Positions 36,374 through 46,608 of a stretch of DNA of 64,000 bases are shown here, piece after piece (the first letter of the stretch is position 1; every line of letters starts with the position of its first letter). The stretch spans positions 2,666,001 to 2,730,000 of the forward strand of contig NZ_JARXOW010000001.1 in assembly GCF_030182585.1 (NCBI RefSeq), written 5' to 3'. The notes under the pieces were generated by a model that had not been told where the DNA came from, made no database searches, and saw nothing but the letters and a program-made list of their open reading frames with translations. Made by a program: the position numbers and the translations under genes. This DNA is from Pedobacter faecalis (lineage in GTDB: Bacteria; Bacteroidota; Bacteroidia; Sphingobacteriales; Sphingobacteriaceae).

Positions 36374-37342
36374 TTATTTAAATTGAAGTGCCGAGCATGT
36401 CTCAGCAATGCTCTGGCTTAGCGGCTTAAACGTTATGTTAAAAGTTTTACGCGCTTTGTCATTGTCGTAATAGCTTTTGGTAATGCTGCTCTTTATCGCA
36501 TCGCGGGTGAGGCTTGAGGACTTTCCGCTTAGCAATGACCGGAATTTTCCGAGCATCCAGCCAACCTTCATCATCCAGGGCTTTGCTTCTATTGTTGGTG
36601 GCTTTACGCCAAATCCATCAGCTATTTCTTTGAAAAGGTTTTGATAAAGATAGTTTTCGGCCGATATAATATATCGTTCGGCAGTATGATTGCTTTGCAT
36701 GGCGAGGATCATGATTCTGGCAACGTCTTCGACATCTACCAGTCCCGTGGCCCCCCTTGTGTAGAAGCTGAAGCCATCTTTAATAAGCTTAAACAGTTGG
36801 CCGCTGCCGTTAAATCCAGTGCCGCCACCAATGATCACAGACGGGTTAACGATCACTGCGTCCAGTCCCTCAGCAATACCCCGCCACACCTCCATTTCCG
36901 CCTCATATTTCGATTCAGCATACGCATGCGTTTTTGTTCCATATTCCCAGAAGTCTTCCTCTGTGATCATTTTGCCGCTTTTTGAATCGCCGAGTGCCGC
37001 CACGGAACTGACGTGAAGTAAACGCACGCCATTTTGCAGGCAGAGATTTACAATGTTTGCCGTTCCCTCTATGTTGATCCTGAACAGACGGCTTTTGTCT
37101 GCCGGCCTGAACGATACTAATGCAGCGCAGTGATATACCTGCGTAATTCCGCTAAAGACATCTTCAAGGTTAGCCACGTCATTGATATCTGCATTTATCC
37201 ACTCGATCGCGTTATTGCTCGCAATGAGAGATGGAATCGTTGAATGCTCTCGTTTAAGGGCTTTCACATACGTGCCCGAACGGGTAAGCTGATGAACCAA
37301 TTCTGCACCCAGAAATCCCGTAGCACCCGTAACTAATATCAT
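36374..37342 (-). CDS. NAD-dependent epimerase/dehydratase (extended SDR)
   Basis: 322 residues from ATG 37342; the open frame extends upstream but similarity begins at MILVTGATGFLG (Rossmann motif 5-12). LLHVSSVAALG and the catalytic YAESKYEAE (Y-x3-K) follow, then VDVEDVARIMILAM. This looks like dihydroflavonol reductase/hopanoid-associated sugar epimerase types, so substrate is uncertain. First gene of the reverse-strand group followed 4 bp later by the SerB-like gene. Confidence 0.85.
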   Translation of the reverse strand: MILVTGATGFLGAELVHQLTRSGTYVKALKREHSTIPSLIASNNAIEWINADINDVANLEDVFSGITQVYHCAALVSFRPADKSRLFRINIEGTANIVNLCLQNGVRLLHVSSVAALGDSKSGKMITEEDFWEYGTKTHAYAESKYEAEMEVWRGIAEGLDAVIVNPSVIIGGGTGFNGSGQLFKLIKDGFSFYTRGATGLVDVEDVARIMILAMQSNHTAERYIISAENYLYQNLFKEIADGFGVKPPTIEAKPWMMKVGWMLGKFRSLLSGKSSSLTRDAIKSSITKSYYDNDKARKTFNITFKPLSQSIAETCSALQFK

Positions 37343-37360
37343 TGCAATTTTTTTAGGATG

Positions 37361-37394
37361 TTTGTTAAAATATCCCCCCAAAAATAGATATTTG
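37361..37394 (+). promoter_or_regulatory. Promoter for the arginase-like gene, overlapping divergent epimerase promoter
   Basis: Forward strand: TTTG (37361-37364), 22 bp, GATATTTG (37387-37394), one mismatch from TAnnTTTG; ATG at 37417. Reverse strand: TATTTTTG at 37386-37379, an exact -7 box for the epimerase operon. The two -7 boxes touch, so polymerases may compete. Confidence 0.45.
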
Positions 37395-37416
37395 ACCGCA
37401 TACATTTAAGCCTTAT

Positions 37417-38598
37417 ATGTCATTATCAGATTTTTTTTTACCACTGGATATCAACAGCTTTACACCAGGAAGAGGCTTTTTGTCAAGTCAGATGGGTGCT
37501 AAAGTGACATTTTATACGGGCGAGTTTCCTGACCTTTCCGATGGGGAATACGATATCGCGCTTATAGGTGTACAGGATGACCGTGCTGCTGTGAATAACC
37601 AGGGTTGTGCACTCGGGCCTGACTATTTCCGGGAGAAATTTTATAGCCTCAATGAAGGACCCAATCCAACCAGAATTGTCGATCTGGGCAACATCAAAGC
37701 AGGTGCGGCTATATCGGATACTTATGTGGCCGTCAAGACTACAGTTTCTGAACTTATCAAACTGAGTATTACTCCGGTGATCATTGGCGGCGGGCAGGAC
37801 ATCACCTATGCTCAATACCTTGCTTATGAAAGTCTTGAGCAAAAAGTGGATCTCGTAGTGGTTGACAGTAAGTTTGATTTGGATGAAGAAGATGGGGAAG
37901 GTCTGGCAGCAAGATCCGATACATACCTCAATAAAATACTGCTGCATCAACCTAATTACCTCTTCAACTTCAGCAATATCGGCTACCAGACCTACTTCGT
38001 CAACCAGGAAAGTCTGAAAGTAATGAGCAAGCTCTATTTTGATGTTCACCGCCTTGGAGAGTTCTCCGGCGATATCTCACTTACTGAGCCGATACTGAGA
38101 AATGCCAGCATGATCAGTTTTGATATAGGCGCGGTTCGCTCATCCGATGCGGCGGCGAATGCCAATGCGGGACCTAACGGGTTTTATGGTGAACAGGCCT
38201 GCCAGATTTCGCGTTATGCGGGTATGAGCGATAAGCTTACCTCAATAGGTTTTTACGAGTTTAATCCCGCTTTCGACCAAAATGGGCAAACTGCCATGCT
38301 GCTGGCGCAGATTATATGGTATTTCATCGATGGATTTTACAATCGGAAAAAAGATTTTCCGTTGGTGCCGAAATCCCAGTATCTGATATACCGGGCAAGT
38401 TTAAGCGACGGAAGTGGTGAAATGTTATTTGTTAAAAGCAAGAAGTCTGATCGTTGGTGGATGCAGGTGCCGTATCCTGCCGGAATATCGAAAAATGAAC
38501 GCTTTCATCTCGTGCCTTGCCGTTATGAGGATTATACTCTTGCCGTAGAAGGTGAAATGCCGGATCTGTGGTGGCGCACCTATCAAAAGCTACTATAA
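37417..38598 (+). CDS. Arginase/formiminoglutamase-fold protein with lost metal ligands
   Basis: 393 residues with the ureohydrolase fold, but the manganese motifs are changed. GGDHS is GGGQD (124-128), DAHxD is DSKFD (150-154), and SFDxDxxDP is SFDIGAVRSSD (234-244). Most ligands of the two-metal site are thus missing. The Glu-containing EFNPAFD loop is kept. Annotation as formimidoylglutamase would be unsafe; a non-catalytic role is likely. A C-terminal tail of about 70 residues (RWWMQVPYPAG, WWRTYQKL) is aromatic-rich. Divergent from the epimerase gene. Confidence 0.75.
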   Translation: MSLSDFFLPLDINSFTPGRGFLSSQMGAKVTFYTGEFPDLSDGEYDIALIGVQDDRAAVNNQGCALGPDYFREKFYSLNEGPNPTRIVDLGNIKAGAAISDTYVAVKTTVSELIKLSITPVIIGGGQDITYAQYLAYESLEQKVDLVVVDSKFDLDEEDGEGLAARSDTYLNKILLHQPNYLFNFSNIGYQTYFVNQESLKVMSKLYFDVHRLGEFSGDISLTEPILRNASMISFDIGAVRSSDAAANANAGPNGFYGEQACQISRYAGMSDKLTSIGFYEFNPAFDQNGQTAMLLAQIIWYFIDGFYNRKKDFPLVPKSQYLIYRASLSDGSGEMLFVKSKKSDRWWMQVPYPAGISKNERFHLVPCRYEDYTLAVEGEMPDLWWRTYQKLL

Positions 38599-38637
38599 TT
38601 TTACAGCATATTTTACGTTATTATGCTGATTCCGACT

Positions 38638-38645
38638 TATATTTG
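38638..38645 (+). promoter_or_regulatory. -7 promoter box for the TlpA-like gene
   Basis: TATATTTG, an exact TAnnTTTG box, 31 bp before the ATG at 38677. A weak TTTA (38612-38615) lies 22 bp upstream. Confidence 0.45.
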
Positions 38646-38676
38646 GATTAACTTAAAAGAACTAACACAATAACTC

Positions 38677-39819
38677 ATGAAAAAATTAGTATTATCCGCT
38701 GTGGCATTGTTGCCGTTAGCGGTGCTTGCCCAAAAACCCTTTACTATTAACGGAGACGTTAAAGGGCTGAAAACCGGAGATAAGGTTTACCTGGTTTATC
38801 GGGCAGCCGGCGAGGAAGTCACAGATTCTGCTGTCGTAAGCAACGGAAAGTTTGGCTTTAAGGGCACGTTGGCTGAGCCCGCAAGAGGCAATCTGTTCCT
38901 TAATAAAAATCCTTACGTAAACCGGCCGGCCCAGGGTGAGAGACTCGATCTTGCTTCCCTATATATTGAGCCGGCGGCAATGAAAGTAACTGCCGCTGAT
39001 TCTCTGAAGAACATTGTAATCACCGGTTCAGTTGTTAATGATGATGAAAAAAAACTGAAGGCCTTAACCAAGTCACTTTCGGATCAAATGATGGCGGTGA
39101 ATGCTCAATACGCAGCGCTATCTCCCGAAGAGCGCAAGGTACAGGAAAAAGCGCTCCGCGATAAATATATGTCTCTGCAGGAGCAGGTCAAACCTATACA
39201 ATTGAATTTTGCAAAAGGCAATCCAAAATCCTACATCAGCCTCTCCGCGCTTTCGCAACTTGCGTCGGAGCCTGAGCTTGCTGCAGATGTAGAAAAGGCA
39301 TACGCTGCGCTTAGCCCTTCATTGAAAGCTACTCAATCAGGCAAAGACCTGGCGCAGCTTCTTGCGGCAGGTAAAGCGACAGCCATTGGCGCAATGGCGA
39401 TGGACTTTACGCAGAATGATGTAAACGATAAGCCGGTTAAGCTGTCAGATTTCAAAGGTCAATACGTCCTGTTAGATTTCTGGGCATCTTGGTGTGGCCC
39501 TTGCCGGGCTGAAAACCCCAACGTGGTAAAAGCCTACAATACTTACAAAGACAAGAAATTTACAGTCCTGGGTGTCTCTTTAGACAATCCTGGTAAAAAA
39601 GATGCATGGTTGGCTGCGATCGAAAAAGATGGCCTGACCTGGACGCATGTGTCTGATCTAAAAGGATGGGACAACGCTGCATCAAAAATGTATGGTATCC
39701 GCGCCATTCCGGCTAACTTTCTGATAGATCCTACTGGAAAGATCATTGCTAAAAATATACGTGGAGAAGAACTGCAATCAAAGCTTGCCGAAGTGTTGGG
39801 CGCATCAGCATCCAAATAA
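38677..39819 (+). CDS. TlpA-like thiol-disulfide oxidoreductase with DUF4369
   Basis: 380 residues; signal peptide ends VLA before Gln. An N-terminal DUF4369-type domain (FTINGDVKGLKTGDKVYLVY) is followed by a helical linker and, at about 245-378, a thioredoxin domain with WCGPC in LLDFWASWCGPCRAENP and the cis-Pro loop RAIPANFLI. It reduces or rearranges disulfides of periplasmic proteins. No cytochrome maturation genes are nearby. Confidence 0.92.
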   Translation: MKKLVLSAVALLPLAVLAQKPFTINGDVKGLKTGDKVYLVYRAAGEEVTDSAVVSNGKFGFKGTLAEPARGNLFLNKNPYVNRPAQGERLDLASLYIEPAAMKVTAADSLKNIVITGSVVNDDEKKLKALTKSLSDQMMAVNAQYAALSPEERKVQEKALRDKYMSLQEQVKPIQLNFAKGNPKSYISLSALSQLASEPELAADVEKAYAALSPSLKATQSGKDLAQLLAAGKATAIGAMAMDFTQNDVNDKPVKLSDFKGQYVLLDFWASWCGPCRAENPNVVKAYNTYKDKKFTVLGVSLDNPGKKDAWLAAIEKDGLTWTHVSDLKGWDNAASKMYGIRAIPANFLIDPTGKIIAKNIRGEELQSKLAEVLGASASK

Positions 39820-39836
39820 ACTGCCGAAGTTTCTAT

Positions 39837-39874
39837 ATAAAAAAAGCCCTGGTGGAAACCAGGGCTTTTTTTAT
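39837..39874. terminator. Bidirectional terminator between tlpA-like gene and purD
   Basis: A perfect 17-bp stem (left arm 39837-39853, right arm 39858-39874) with GGAA loop, seven A before and seven T after the GC-rich core. It ends transcripts of both convergent genes. Its right arm includes the purD stop codon (TAA, reverse strand 39873-39871). Confidence 0.9.
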
Positions 39875-41142
39875 ATCAAATCAAACCCAATATCTTCACG
39901 AAAATACTTTCCATCGAAATATATCCGGGCGGCATCCGCTGTAGCAGACTGTAAAGCCTGAAACTGATCGTCTTGTAAACTGGTTACTGCAATAACTCTG
40001 CCTCCATTGGTTTTAACAATGCCGCCTTCCAATGAAGTTCCCGCATGAAATACGAGTGATTCCCTTACGTTCTCTATTCCGGAGATAGCCTTTCCTTTTT
40101 CGTAATCGCCAGGGTATCCACCTGCAACAATCATAACGGTCGCTGCATGCTTATCGCTTATCTGCAATCTGAAGTTGTCAAGATTCTTTTTTGCCGCTGC
40201 CATGAACAGTTCCACAAGGTCGCTTTCAATTCGGGGTATCACACTCTCCGTTTCCGGATCACCCATCCGGCAGTTGTATTCGATCACATAAGGTTTGTCA
40301 CCCACCTTTATCAAACCGAAAAAGATAAAGCCGGTATAGTCTATTCCATCTTTCTTAAGCCCTTCCACTGTCGGAATGATGATGCTTTGCTCTATTTCGC
40401 TGAGAAAGGCTTCGTCCGCGAATGGAACCGGCGATACCGATCCCATTCCGCCGGTATTCAGGCCAGTGTCTCCCTGTCCTATCCGCTTGTAATCTTTTGC
40501 TTCAGGCAGTATTACATAATTTTCTCCATCTGTAAGGACAAATACCGACAATTCGATACCTGTCAGGAATTCTTCTATAACCACTGTTGTGCCTGCCTCG
40601 CCAAATTTGCCGCTAAGCATGAGTTCCAGTTCCTGTTGGGCTTCTGCTGTGTTTTCCAGAATAAGTACGCCTTTCCCCGCCGCAAGCCCGTCGGCCTTCA
40701 ATACCACGGGGAGGGCATGATCCTGCAGATAAGCGATGCCTTCTGCAAGCGTTTCCTTAGTGAAGGAGCGCGAACTTGCCGTGGGTATACCATGACGTGC
40801 CATAAATTGCTTAGAGAAGTCCTTGCTGCCTTCAAGGATAGCGCCTTCTTTTTTTGGCCCAATTACAGGAATATGCGCAATTGCCGGATCGTTTGTGAAA
40901 AAATCGTGTATGCCTTTAACCAGTGGTTCCTCCGGGCCTACAACGACCATTTGAATATTTTCCTTTGTTACGAGACGTTTAACTGCCTCGAAGTCGTTAA
41001 TGTTCAGGGGGACATTCTTGCCGTAAGCGCCGGTGCCGCCGTTTCCTGGGGCAATGAACAATTGACTGCAATGTTCCGACTGACTGATTTTCCACGCAAA
41101 TGCGCTTTCTCTGCCTCCTGATCCTAATAACAATATATTCAT
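39871..41142 (-). CDS. purD: Phosphoribosylamine-glycine ligase
   Basis: 423 residues from ATG 41142 (MNILLLGSGGRESAFAWKI); the open frame upstream to 41334 has no similarity. ATP-grasp enzyme of purine synthesis joining phosphoribosylamine with glycine. Typical blocks: VVVGPEEPLVKGI, SKDFSKQFMARHGIPTA, PVVLKADGLAAGKGV, LTGIELSVFVLTDG, NTGGMGSVSP, YTGFIFFGL, YNCRMGDPETE. Usual length. An exact -7 box at 41181-41174 serves it. Confidence 0.96.
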   Translation of the reverse strand: MNILLLGSGGRESAFAWKISQSEHCSQLFIAPGNGGTGAYGKNVPLNINDFEAVKRLVTKENIQMVVVGPEEPLVKGIHDFFTNDPAIAHIPVIGPKKEGAILEGSKDFSKQFMARHGIPTASSRSFTKETLAEGIAYLQDHALPVVLKADGLAAGKGVLILENTAEAQQELELMLSGKFGEAGTTVVIEEFLTGIELSVFVLTDGENYVILPEAKDYKRIGQGDTGLNTGGMGSVSPVPFADEAFLSEIEQSIIIPTVEGLKKDGIDYTGFIFFGLIKVGDKPYVIEYNCRMGDPETESVIPRIESDLVELFMAAAKKNLDNFRLQISDKHAATVMIVAGGYPGDYEKGKAISGIENVRESLVFHAGTSLEGGIVKTNGGRVIAVTSLQDDQFQALQSATADAARIYFDGKYFREDIGFDLI

Positions 41143-41173
41143 TGGTGTGTGTGGTTTAAATGTCGCTAAACCG

Positions 41174-41205
41174 CAAATATACCGCTTAGATTTCGGTATG
41201 TGAAA
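41174..41205 (-). promoter_or_regulatory. Promoter for purD
   Basis: Reverse strand TTTC (41205-41202), 20 bp, TATATTTG (41181-41174), an exact -7 box. Transcription would start near 41168, about 26 nt before the ATG. I found no PurR-like site or riboswitch in the short leader. Confidence 0.6.
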
Positions 41206-41222
41206 GATTAAAATTAGATTTG
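41191..41222 (+). promoter_or_regulatory. Promoter for the small secreted protein gene
   Basis: TTTC (41191-41194), 20 bp, TAGATTTG (41215-41222), an exact -7 box. The ATG is at 41231, only 8 bp after the box, so the transcript should have almost no leader. This promoter overlaps the divergent purD promoter. Confidence 0.55.
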
Positions 41223-41230
41223 CCGGCGGC

Positions 41231-41536
41231 ATGAGACATATTGTTACTCTATCTCTTGTATTTTTCAGTCTTGCACATTTGGCAAAAGCCGAGCGTGTTG
41301 AAGGGCTTAGGCTTGTTGCCGAAAAATATTGCAATAAGCAGCAATCTGCAGCTTATGAAGTAGCCGCACGGGCAGAGCGCAGTGGCGATGCACATACTTA
41401 CCCCTTCTTCTTATCATACAGCGCACTGTCAACCATTGGCATTCAGCCAACGCTTCGTCTGCTAAAATATACGCATCGTAATAGTATTGTCGCCGACCTT
41501 ACCATTCGCGCTAAGCCCAAAAATAACAGTCCTTAA
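41231..41536 (+). CDS. Small secreted protein, unknown
   Basis: 101 residues. A signal peptide (VFFSLAHLAKA, cut before Glu) is followed by EGLRLVAEKYCNKQQSAAYEVAARAERSG and a mature end with several Lys/Arg. No family recognised. A well-placed promoter directly before the ATG supports it as a real gene. It lies between purD (divergent) and secA (121 bp downstream). Confidence 0.5.
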   Translation: MRHIVTLSLVFFSLAHLAKAERVEGLRLVAEKYCNKQQSAAYEVAARAERSGDAHTYPFFLSYSALSTIGIQPTLRLLKYTHRNSIVADLTIRAKPKNNSP

Positions 41537-41657
41537 ATCTTTATTCATTGATACGCGTGGCCGCATTGGCGGTTGTTAAATCCCCTCAGGCACCGGTGTT
41601 CACAGACTGGATTGGTTGTTGTGGGCAATCATTTAATTTTTATACAAACACAAAAAC

Positions 41658-44600
41658 ATGTTAGGATTTTTAGCCAAGATATTTGGAAGTAAATCAGAAA
41701 GAGATATAAAGGCGATACAGCCGGTAGTAAGTCAGATCAACGAAGCTTATGCGAAGCTTGCAACACTTAGTAATGACGAGTTGCGAAGTAAAACAGCCGA
41801 ATTTAAGGAGACCATCGCCATTGCCCTCACAGAAATAGATGGCAAAATGGAGGTACTGAAACACGAGGCAGAACAGCCTGAGAAGGGCCTCTCTGAAAAG
41901 ACAGCGTTGTACGACCAGATTGATGCTCTTGCCAAAGAAAGAGATAAAGCGTTAGAGGTAGTCTTAAAGCAAATATTGCCCGAGGCCTTTGCCGTGGTAA
42001 AGGAAACTTCAAGGCGTTTTTCTCAAGGCGACCTAGAGGTTACCGCGACCGACTTTGACCGGGAATATGCTGCCAGAAGGAAAAACGTGACCATCATTGG
42101 TAATAAAGCTGTGTGGGCCAACAAATGGGAAGCCGCAGGGAATGACGTAGTATGGAACATGGTTCATTACGATGTGCAGTTGATCGGGGGTATGGTGTTG
42201 CATGAAGGTAAAATTGCGGAGATGGCTACTGGTGAGGGTAAAACCTTGGTTAGTACATTACCTGCTTACCTTAATGCCCTTGCCGGCCAGGGTGTTCATA
42301 TCGTTACGGTCAACGACTACCTTGCACGTCGTGACTCTGAGTGGAACGGTCCGCTGTTTGAATTCCACCGTTTAAAAGTTGATTGTATCGACAAACACGA
42401 ACCTAACTCTCAGGAACGCAGAAATGCGTATCTGGCCGACATCACATATGGCACAAATAATGAGTTTGGTTTCGATTATCTGCGCGACAACATGTCGCAA
42501 ACGCCTGATCAGTTGGTACAGCGCAAACTGCATTTTGCCATGGTAGATGAGGTCGACTCTGTACTTATCGACGATGCACGTACCCCTTTAATTATCTCAG
42601 GTCCTGTCCCATTTGGTGATCAGCATGAGTTCTATGAGCTGAAGCCAAGAATTGAACGTTTGGTTACAGCCCAGAAGGAATTCGTTACACGTGCATTAAA
42701 CGAAGCCAAGAAATTGATCAATGATGGTAAACCCGGCCCCGAAGAAGGGGAAGGCGGACTTGCATTATTGCGCGCTTATCGCGGTTTGCCTAAAAATAAA
42801 GCACTCATTAAGTTTTTAAGTGAAGGCAGCGTAAAGCAGACTTTGTTAAAAACGGAACATCACTATATGGCAGATCAGTCGAAGAATATGCCCAAAGTGG
42901 ATGCAGAGCTGTATTTTCACATTGATGAAAAAAATAATCAGGTCGAATTGACAGAAAAGGGAATAGAACTGATTACCAAATCAGGTGAAGATCCGCAATT
43001 CTTTGTTTTGCCGGATGTTGGTACAGCCATCGCCGATATAGAAAAATCTTCATTAAGCAACGAGGACAAGATTACGCAGAAGGATGCCCTGATGCGTGAT
43101 TATTCTATCAAAGCAGAACGCATTCACTCCGTAAACCAATTGTTAAAAGCCTATACGCTTTTCGAGAAGGATGTGGAGTATATCATTGATGAAGGTAAAA
43201 TTAAGATCGTTGATGAGCAGACCGGCCGTATTATGGACGGGCGCCGTTATTCTGATGGATTACACCAGGCAATCGAAGCAAAGGAGAATGTTAAAGTAGA
43301 AGATGCTTCACAGACATACGCAACGGTTACCCTGCAAAACTTTTTCAGGATGTACCACAAGCTTTGCGGTATGACAGGTACGGCAACAACGGAGGCTGGG
43401 GAGTTCTGGTCTATTTATAAACTCGACGTTGTGGAGATACCAACCAACCGGCCAATCTCCAGAAAGGATCATCAGGATTATGTATACCGCACCGTAAGGG
43501 AGAAGTATAACGCCGTAGCCGAAGAGATCGTAAAACTGACTGAAGCAGGCAGGCCGGTCCTGGTGGGTACCACTTCTGTGGAAATATCCGAGTTACTTAG
43601 TCGCATGCTTAAACTCAGAGGGATTAAGCATAACGTACTGAACGCAAAAATGCACCAGAAGGAAGCGGACATTGTTGCTGAAGCAGGTCAACCGGGTCAG
43701 GTTACCATTGCTACCAACATGGCGGGCCGTGGTACCGACATCAAATTGGGTCCGGGCGTTAAAGAGGCCGGAGGTTTGGCGATTGTAGGTACTGAGCGAC
43801 ATGAATCGCGGCGGGTCGACAGGCAGTTGCGTGGTCGCGCAGGCCGGCAGGGCGATCCCGGTTCTTCCCAGTTCTTTGTCTCCCTGGAAGATAACCTGAT
43901 GAGGCTTTTCGGGTCGGAACGGATTTCTAATATCATGGTGCGCATGGGCATTGAAGACGGTGAAGTGATTCAGCATTCTATGATTACCAAGTCCATAGAA
44001 CGTGCACAGAAAAAAGTAGAAGAGAACAACTTCGGTATCCGTAAGCGCTTGCTGGAGTATGACGATGTCATGAATTCTCAGCGTTCGGTAATCTATGCAA
44101 AACGCCGTAATGCGTTGTTTGGCGACCGTCTGGATGTAGACATGAGCAACATGACTTTTGATGTTGCAGAAGATATTGTTACTGAATATAAAGAAGCAGG
44201 CAACTATGAAGGATTTAAGCTGGAGGTGATCAAAAACTTCTCAGCTGATACAACTATTGACGAGGCTGAATTCGGTTCTAAAAACATCGCGCTCCTGACA
44301 GAAAAGCTGTTTGATGAGGTGAGCGCGTTTTATGTACGTAAGTCAGACGCCATTATTGAGCAGGCCTTGCCGGTGCTTAAGCAGGTTTATGCCGAAAGAG
44401 GCGAGCAGATTGAGCAGATTGTTGTGCCTTTTACAGATGGATTGAGACATGTCCAGGTTCCGGTCGGTTTAAAGAAAGCGATTGAGAACAACGGCCGGGA
44501 GGTCACAAAGTCTTTCGAAAAGACAATAGTGTTAGCCTTGATCGACGAGTCATGGAAGGAACATTTGCGTGAAATGGATGAGTTAAAGCAGTCCGTGCAG

Positions 44601-44969
44601 AACGCTGTGTACGAGCAGAAAGATCCGCTGATTATTTATAAAATGGAAGCTTTCAATCTGTTTAAAAACATGCTGAATGCTGTTAATAAGGAGGTAGTAA
44701 GCTTCCTGTTTAAGGGCGGCATCCCCGTCCAGGCCGACCCTAACGATGTAAGGGTTGCTCAGCAAGCCCCACGTCCGGCACCGGCTAAACTTAAAACCTC
44801 AAAGCCAGAGTTTGCACAGTCGGGCAATTCGGGTATGCCGGAAATGGAAGATACCAGGGAAATGACACCTCAACAGCCTGTCCGTAAAGAAGTAACTATA
44901 GGACGGAATGAACCCTGCCCATGCGGAAGCGGGAAGAAGTTCAAGAACTGTCATGGTGCCGGCCTATAA
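41658..44969 (+). CDS. secA: Preprotein translocase ATPase SecA
   Basis: 1103 residues, the long Bacteroidota form. Motor of Sec export: Walker [12 protein letters not shown], Walker B-type [14 protein letters not shown], helicase motif [28 protein letters not shown], and [15 protein letters not shown]. The C-terminus has the zinc-binding [14 protein letters not shown] tail that binds SecB or ribosomes. No secB in the window. Followed 12 bp later by a SPOR-domain gene; the spacing suggests one transcript with the next three genes. Confidence 0.97.
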   Translation: MLGFLAKIFGSKSERDIKAIQPVVSQINEAYAKLATLSNDELRSKTAEFKETIAIALTEIDGKMEVLKHEAEQPEKGLSEKTALYDQIDALAKERDKALEVVLKQILPEAFAVVKETSRRFSQGDLEVTATDFDREYAARRKNVTIIGNKAVWANKWEAAGNDVVWNMVHYDVQLIGGMVLHEGKIAEMATGEGKTLVSTLPAYLNALAGQGVHIVTVNDYLARRDSEWNGPLFEFHRLKVDCIDKHEPNSQERRNAYLADITYGTNNEFGFDYLRDNMSQTPDQLVQRKLHFAMVDEVDSVLIDDARTPLIISGPVPFGDQHEFYELKPRIERLVTAQKEFVTRALNEAKKLINDGKPGPEEGEGGLALLRAYRGLPKNKALIKFLSEGSVKQTLLKTEHHYMADQSKNMPKVDAELYFHIDEKNNQVELTEKGIELITKSGEDPQFFVLPDVGTAIADIEKSSLSNEDKITQKDALMRDYSIKAERIHSVNQLLKAYTLFEKDVEYIIDEGKIKIVDEQTGRIMDGRRYSDGLHQAIEAKENVKVEDASQTYATVTLQNFFRMYHKLCGMTGTATTEAGEFWSIYKLDVVEIPTNRPISRKDHQDYVYRTVREKYNAVAEEIVKLTEAGRPVLVGTTSVEISELLSRMLKLRGIKHNVLNAKMHQKEADIVAEAGQPGQVTIATNMAGRGTDIKLGPGVKEAGGLAIVGTERHESRRVDRQLRGRAGRQGDPGSSQFFVSLEDNLMRLFGSERISNIMVRMGIEDGEVIQHSMITKSIERAQKKVEENNFGIRKRLLEYDDVMNSQRSVIYAKRRNALFGDRLDVDMSNMTFDVAEDIVTEYKEAGNYEGFKLEVIKNFSADTTIDEAEFGSKNIALLTEKLFDEVSAFYVRKSDAIIEQALPVLKQVYAERGEQIEQIVVPFTDGLRHVQVPVGLKKAIENNGREVTKSFEKTIVLALIDESWKEHLREMDELKQSVQNAVYEQKDPLIIYKMEAFNLFKNMLNAVNKEVVSFLFKGGIPVQADPNDVRVAQQAPRPAPAKLKTSKPEFAQSGNSGMPEMEDTREMTPQQPVRKEVTIGRNEPCPCGSGKKFKNCHGAGL

Positions 44970-44981
44970 ATAAGCACTCAG

Positions 44982-45410
44982 ATGAGACTATCGGTCATAT
45001 TGATTTTTTGTTTCTGTTCACTGCAGCTGTTCTCGCAGTCGCGCGGCACTGTCACGGTTATTAAAGATCCCATGATCGATAGTCTTATTGTCAAAAGAAT
45101 TCAGCTCAGTACCAAAGCAGCCAGTCCGGGAGCACCAAAGCCAGGCCCGGTTGTTTCACAGACGGGTTACCGCGTGCAGATATTTTACGGATCAGACCGT
45201 CGGAAGGTGTTTAGCGAACAGGCTCGCTTCAAAGTACTGTACCCCTCCTTAAATACTTACATCACCTATAAGGAGCCGAATTATTATTTAAGAGTAGGAG
45301 ATTTTCGTACCAGGCTCGAAGCCCAGCGATTAATGAATGAGCTTAGACCCGACTTCCCTACACTCTTTATTTACAGAGAGAAGATCAATGCACCAAGCTT
45401 AGAATACTAA
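44982..45410 (+). CDS. SPOR-domain secreted protein
   Basis: 142 residues; a signal peptide ends at LFS before Gln. The C-terminal half (GYRVQIFYGSDRRKVFSEQARFKVLYPS, then NYYLRVGDFRTRLEAQRLMNELR) fits a SPOR domain, which binds peptidoglycan stripped of stem peptides at division sites. Its stop overlaps the next start by one base (TAATG). Confidence 0.75.
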   Translation: MRLSVILIFCFCSLQLFSQSRGTVTVIKDPMIDSLIVKRIQLSTKAASPGAPKPGPVVSQTGYRVQIFYGSDRRKVFSEQARFKVLYPSLNTYITYKEPNYYLRVGDFRTRLEAQRLMNELRPDFPTLFIYREKINAPSLEY

Positions 45411-46597
45411 TGATACACAAAGACCAGATCAAACAGTTGTCTGCTGATATCTTTGAGCAGGTGGTGGGTTATCGCAGGCATCTTCATGCGAATCCTGAAC
45501 TGTCGTTTAAAGAATATGAGACGTCTGCATTTATCAAAGCCAGGCTTTCCGAATGGGGGATTCCTTTTAAAGAGATGGCGGATACCGGTGTAGTGGCATT
45601 GATAGAAGGAGCTTTGCCGTCAGAACGCGTTATCGCCCTGCGGGCGGATATGGATGCTTTGCCTATTTTGGAGGCAAATGACAAGCCATACGCGTCAAAG
45701 AATGCTGGGGTTATGCATGCATGTGGTCATGATGTACACAGTTCTTCTTTGCTCGGTACCGCATATATCCTAAATACACTAAAAGATAAGTTTGCAGGAA
45801 CCGTTAAACTTATCTTTCAGCCCGCAGAAGAATTGCTTCCGGGTGGTGCCAGCATTCTGATTAAAGAGGGTGTTCTTGAAAGTCCTCCAGTGCAGAACAT
45901 CATCGGTCAGCATGTAATGCCGCTTATCGATGCAGGCAAGGTAGGTTTCCGGTCGGGCATTTATATGGCTTCTACTGATGAACTTTATGTGACTGTCAGA
46001 GGAAAAGGCGGACATGGGGCACAGCCACATCAGAATATTGATCCCGTCCTCATCGCATCGCATATTATTGTAGCGCTTCAGCAGATAGTAAGCCGCAATG
46101 CCGACCCTAGATTGCCCTCTGTCCTTTCGTTTGGTAAAGTGGAGGCAAACGGAGCTACCAACATTATCCCCAACGAGGTCAAGATAGAGGGTACGTTTCG
46201 TACACTTGATGAGGACTGGCGAAGAGAGGCTAAGCTGCGTATGAAAAAGATGGCTGAAGGCATGGCGGAGAGTATGGGCGGCAGTTGTGAATTTCGTATT
46301 ATGGACGGCTATCCGTTTCTCATCAATGAACCGGCATTAACGGCTAACGTCCGTGAATTTGCAGAAGATTACCTGGGCAAAGAGAATGTCGTCGACCTCG
46401 ACATCTGGATGGCCGCCGAGGATTTTGCCTATTATTCGCAGGTCACCAATGCATGTTTTTATCGGCTGGGCACAGGCAATAAAGCGAAAAATACAACGTA
46501 TTCTGTACATACGCCAAATTTTGATATCGACGAAGATGCACTTCAGCTATCAACCGGCTTAATGGCCTATGCTGCACTGAAGCAGTTGGGTAATTAA
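45410..46597 (+). CDS. M20 family amidohydrolase (hippurate hydrolase-like)
   Basis: 395 residues. The di-zinc peptidase fold of the N-acyl-amino-acid hydrolase group: YRRHLHANPELSFKEYET, LRADMDALPI, MHACGHDVHSS (Cys and His metal ligands), FQPAEELLPGGA (catalytic Glu pair), GKGGHGAQPHQNIDP, AAEDFAYYSQ. No signal peptide, so cytoplasmic. It removes acyl groups from amino acids or similar amides; the exact substrate is not readable. TAATG overlap with the SPOR gene. Confidence 0.93.
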   Translation: MIHKDQIKQLSADIFEQVVGYRRHLHANPELSFKEYETSAFIKARLSEWGIPFKEMADTGVVALIEGALPSERVIALRADMDALPILEANDKPYASKNAGVMHACGHDVHSSSLLGTAYILNTLKDKFAGTVKLIFQPAEELLPGGASILIKEGVLESPPVQNIIGQHVMPLIDAGKVGFRSGIYMASTDELYVTVRGKGGHGAQPHQNIDPVLIASHIIVALQQIVSRNADPRLPSVLSFGKVEANGATNIIPNEVKIEGTFRTLDEDWRREAKLRMKKMAEGMAESMGGSCEFRIMDGYPFLINEPALTANVREFAEDYLGKENVVDLDIWMAAEDFAYYSQVTNACFYRLGTGNKAKNTTYSVHTPNFDIDEDALQLSTGLMAYAALKQLGN

Positions 46598-46608
46598 CAA
46601 CAAATTTT

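Noticed and set aside
40147..41121. Long open frame opposite purD
   Set aside because: purD is certain; the forward frame is cysteine- and histidine-rich without family features.
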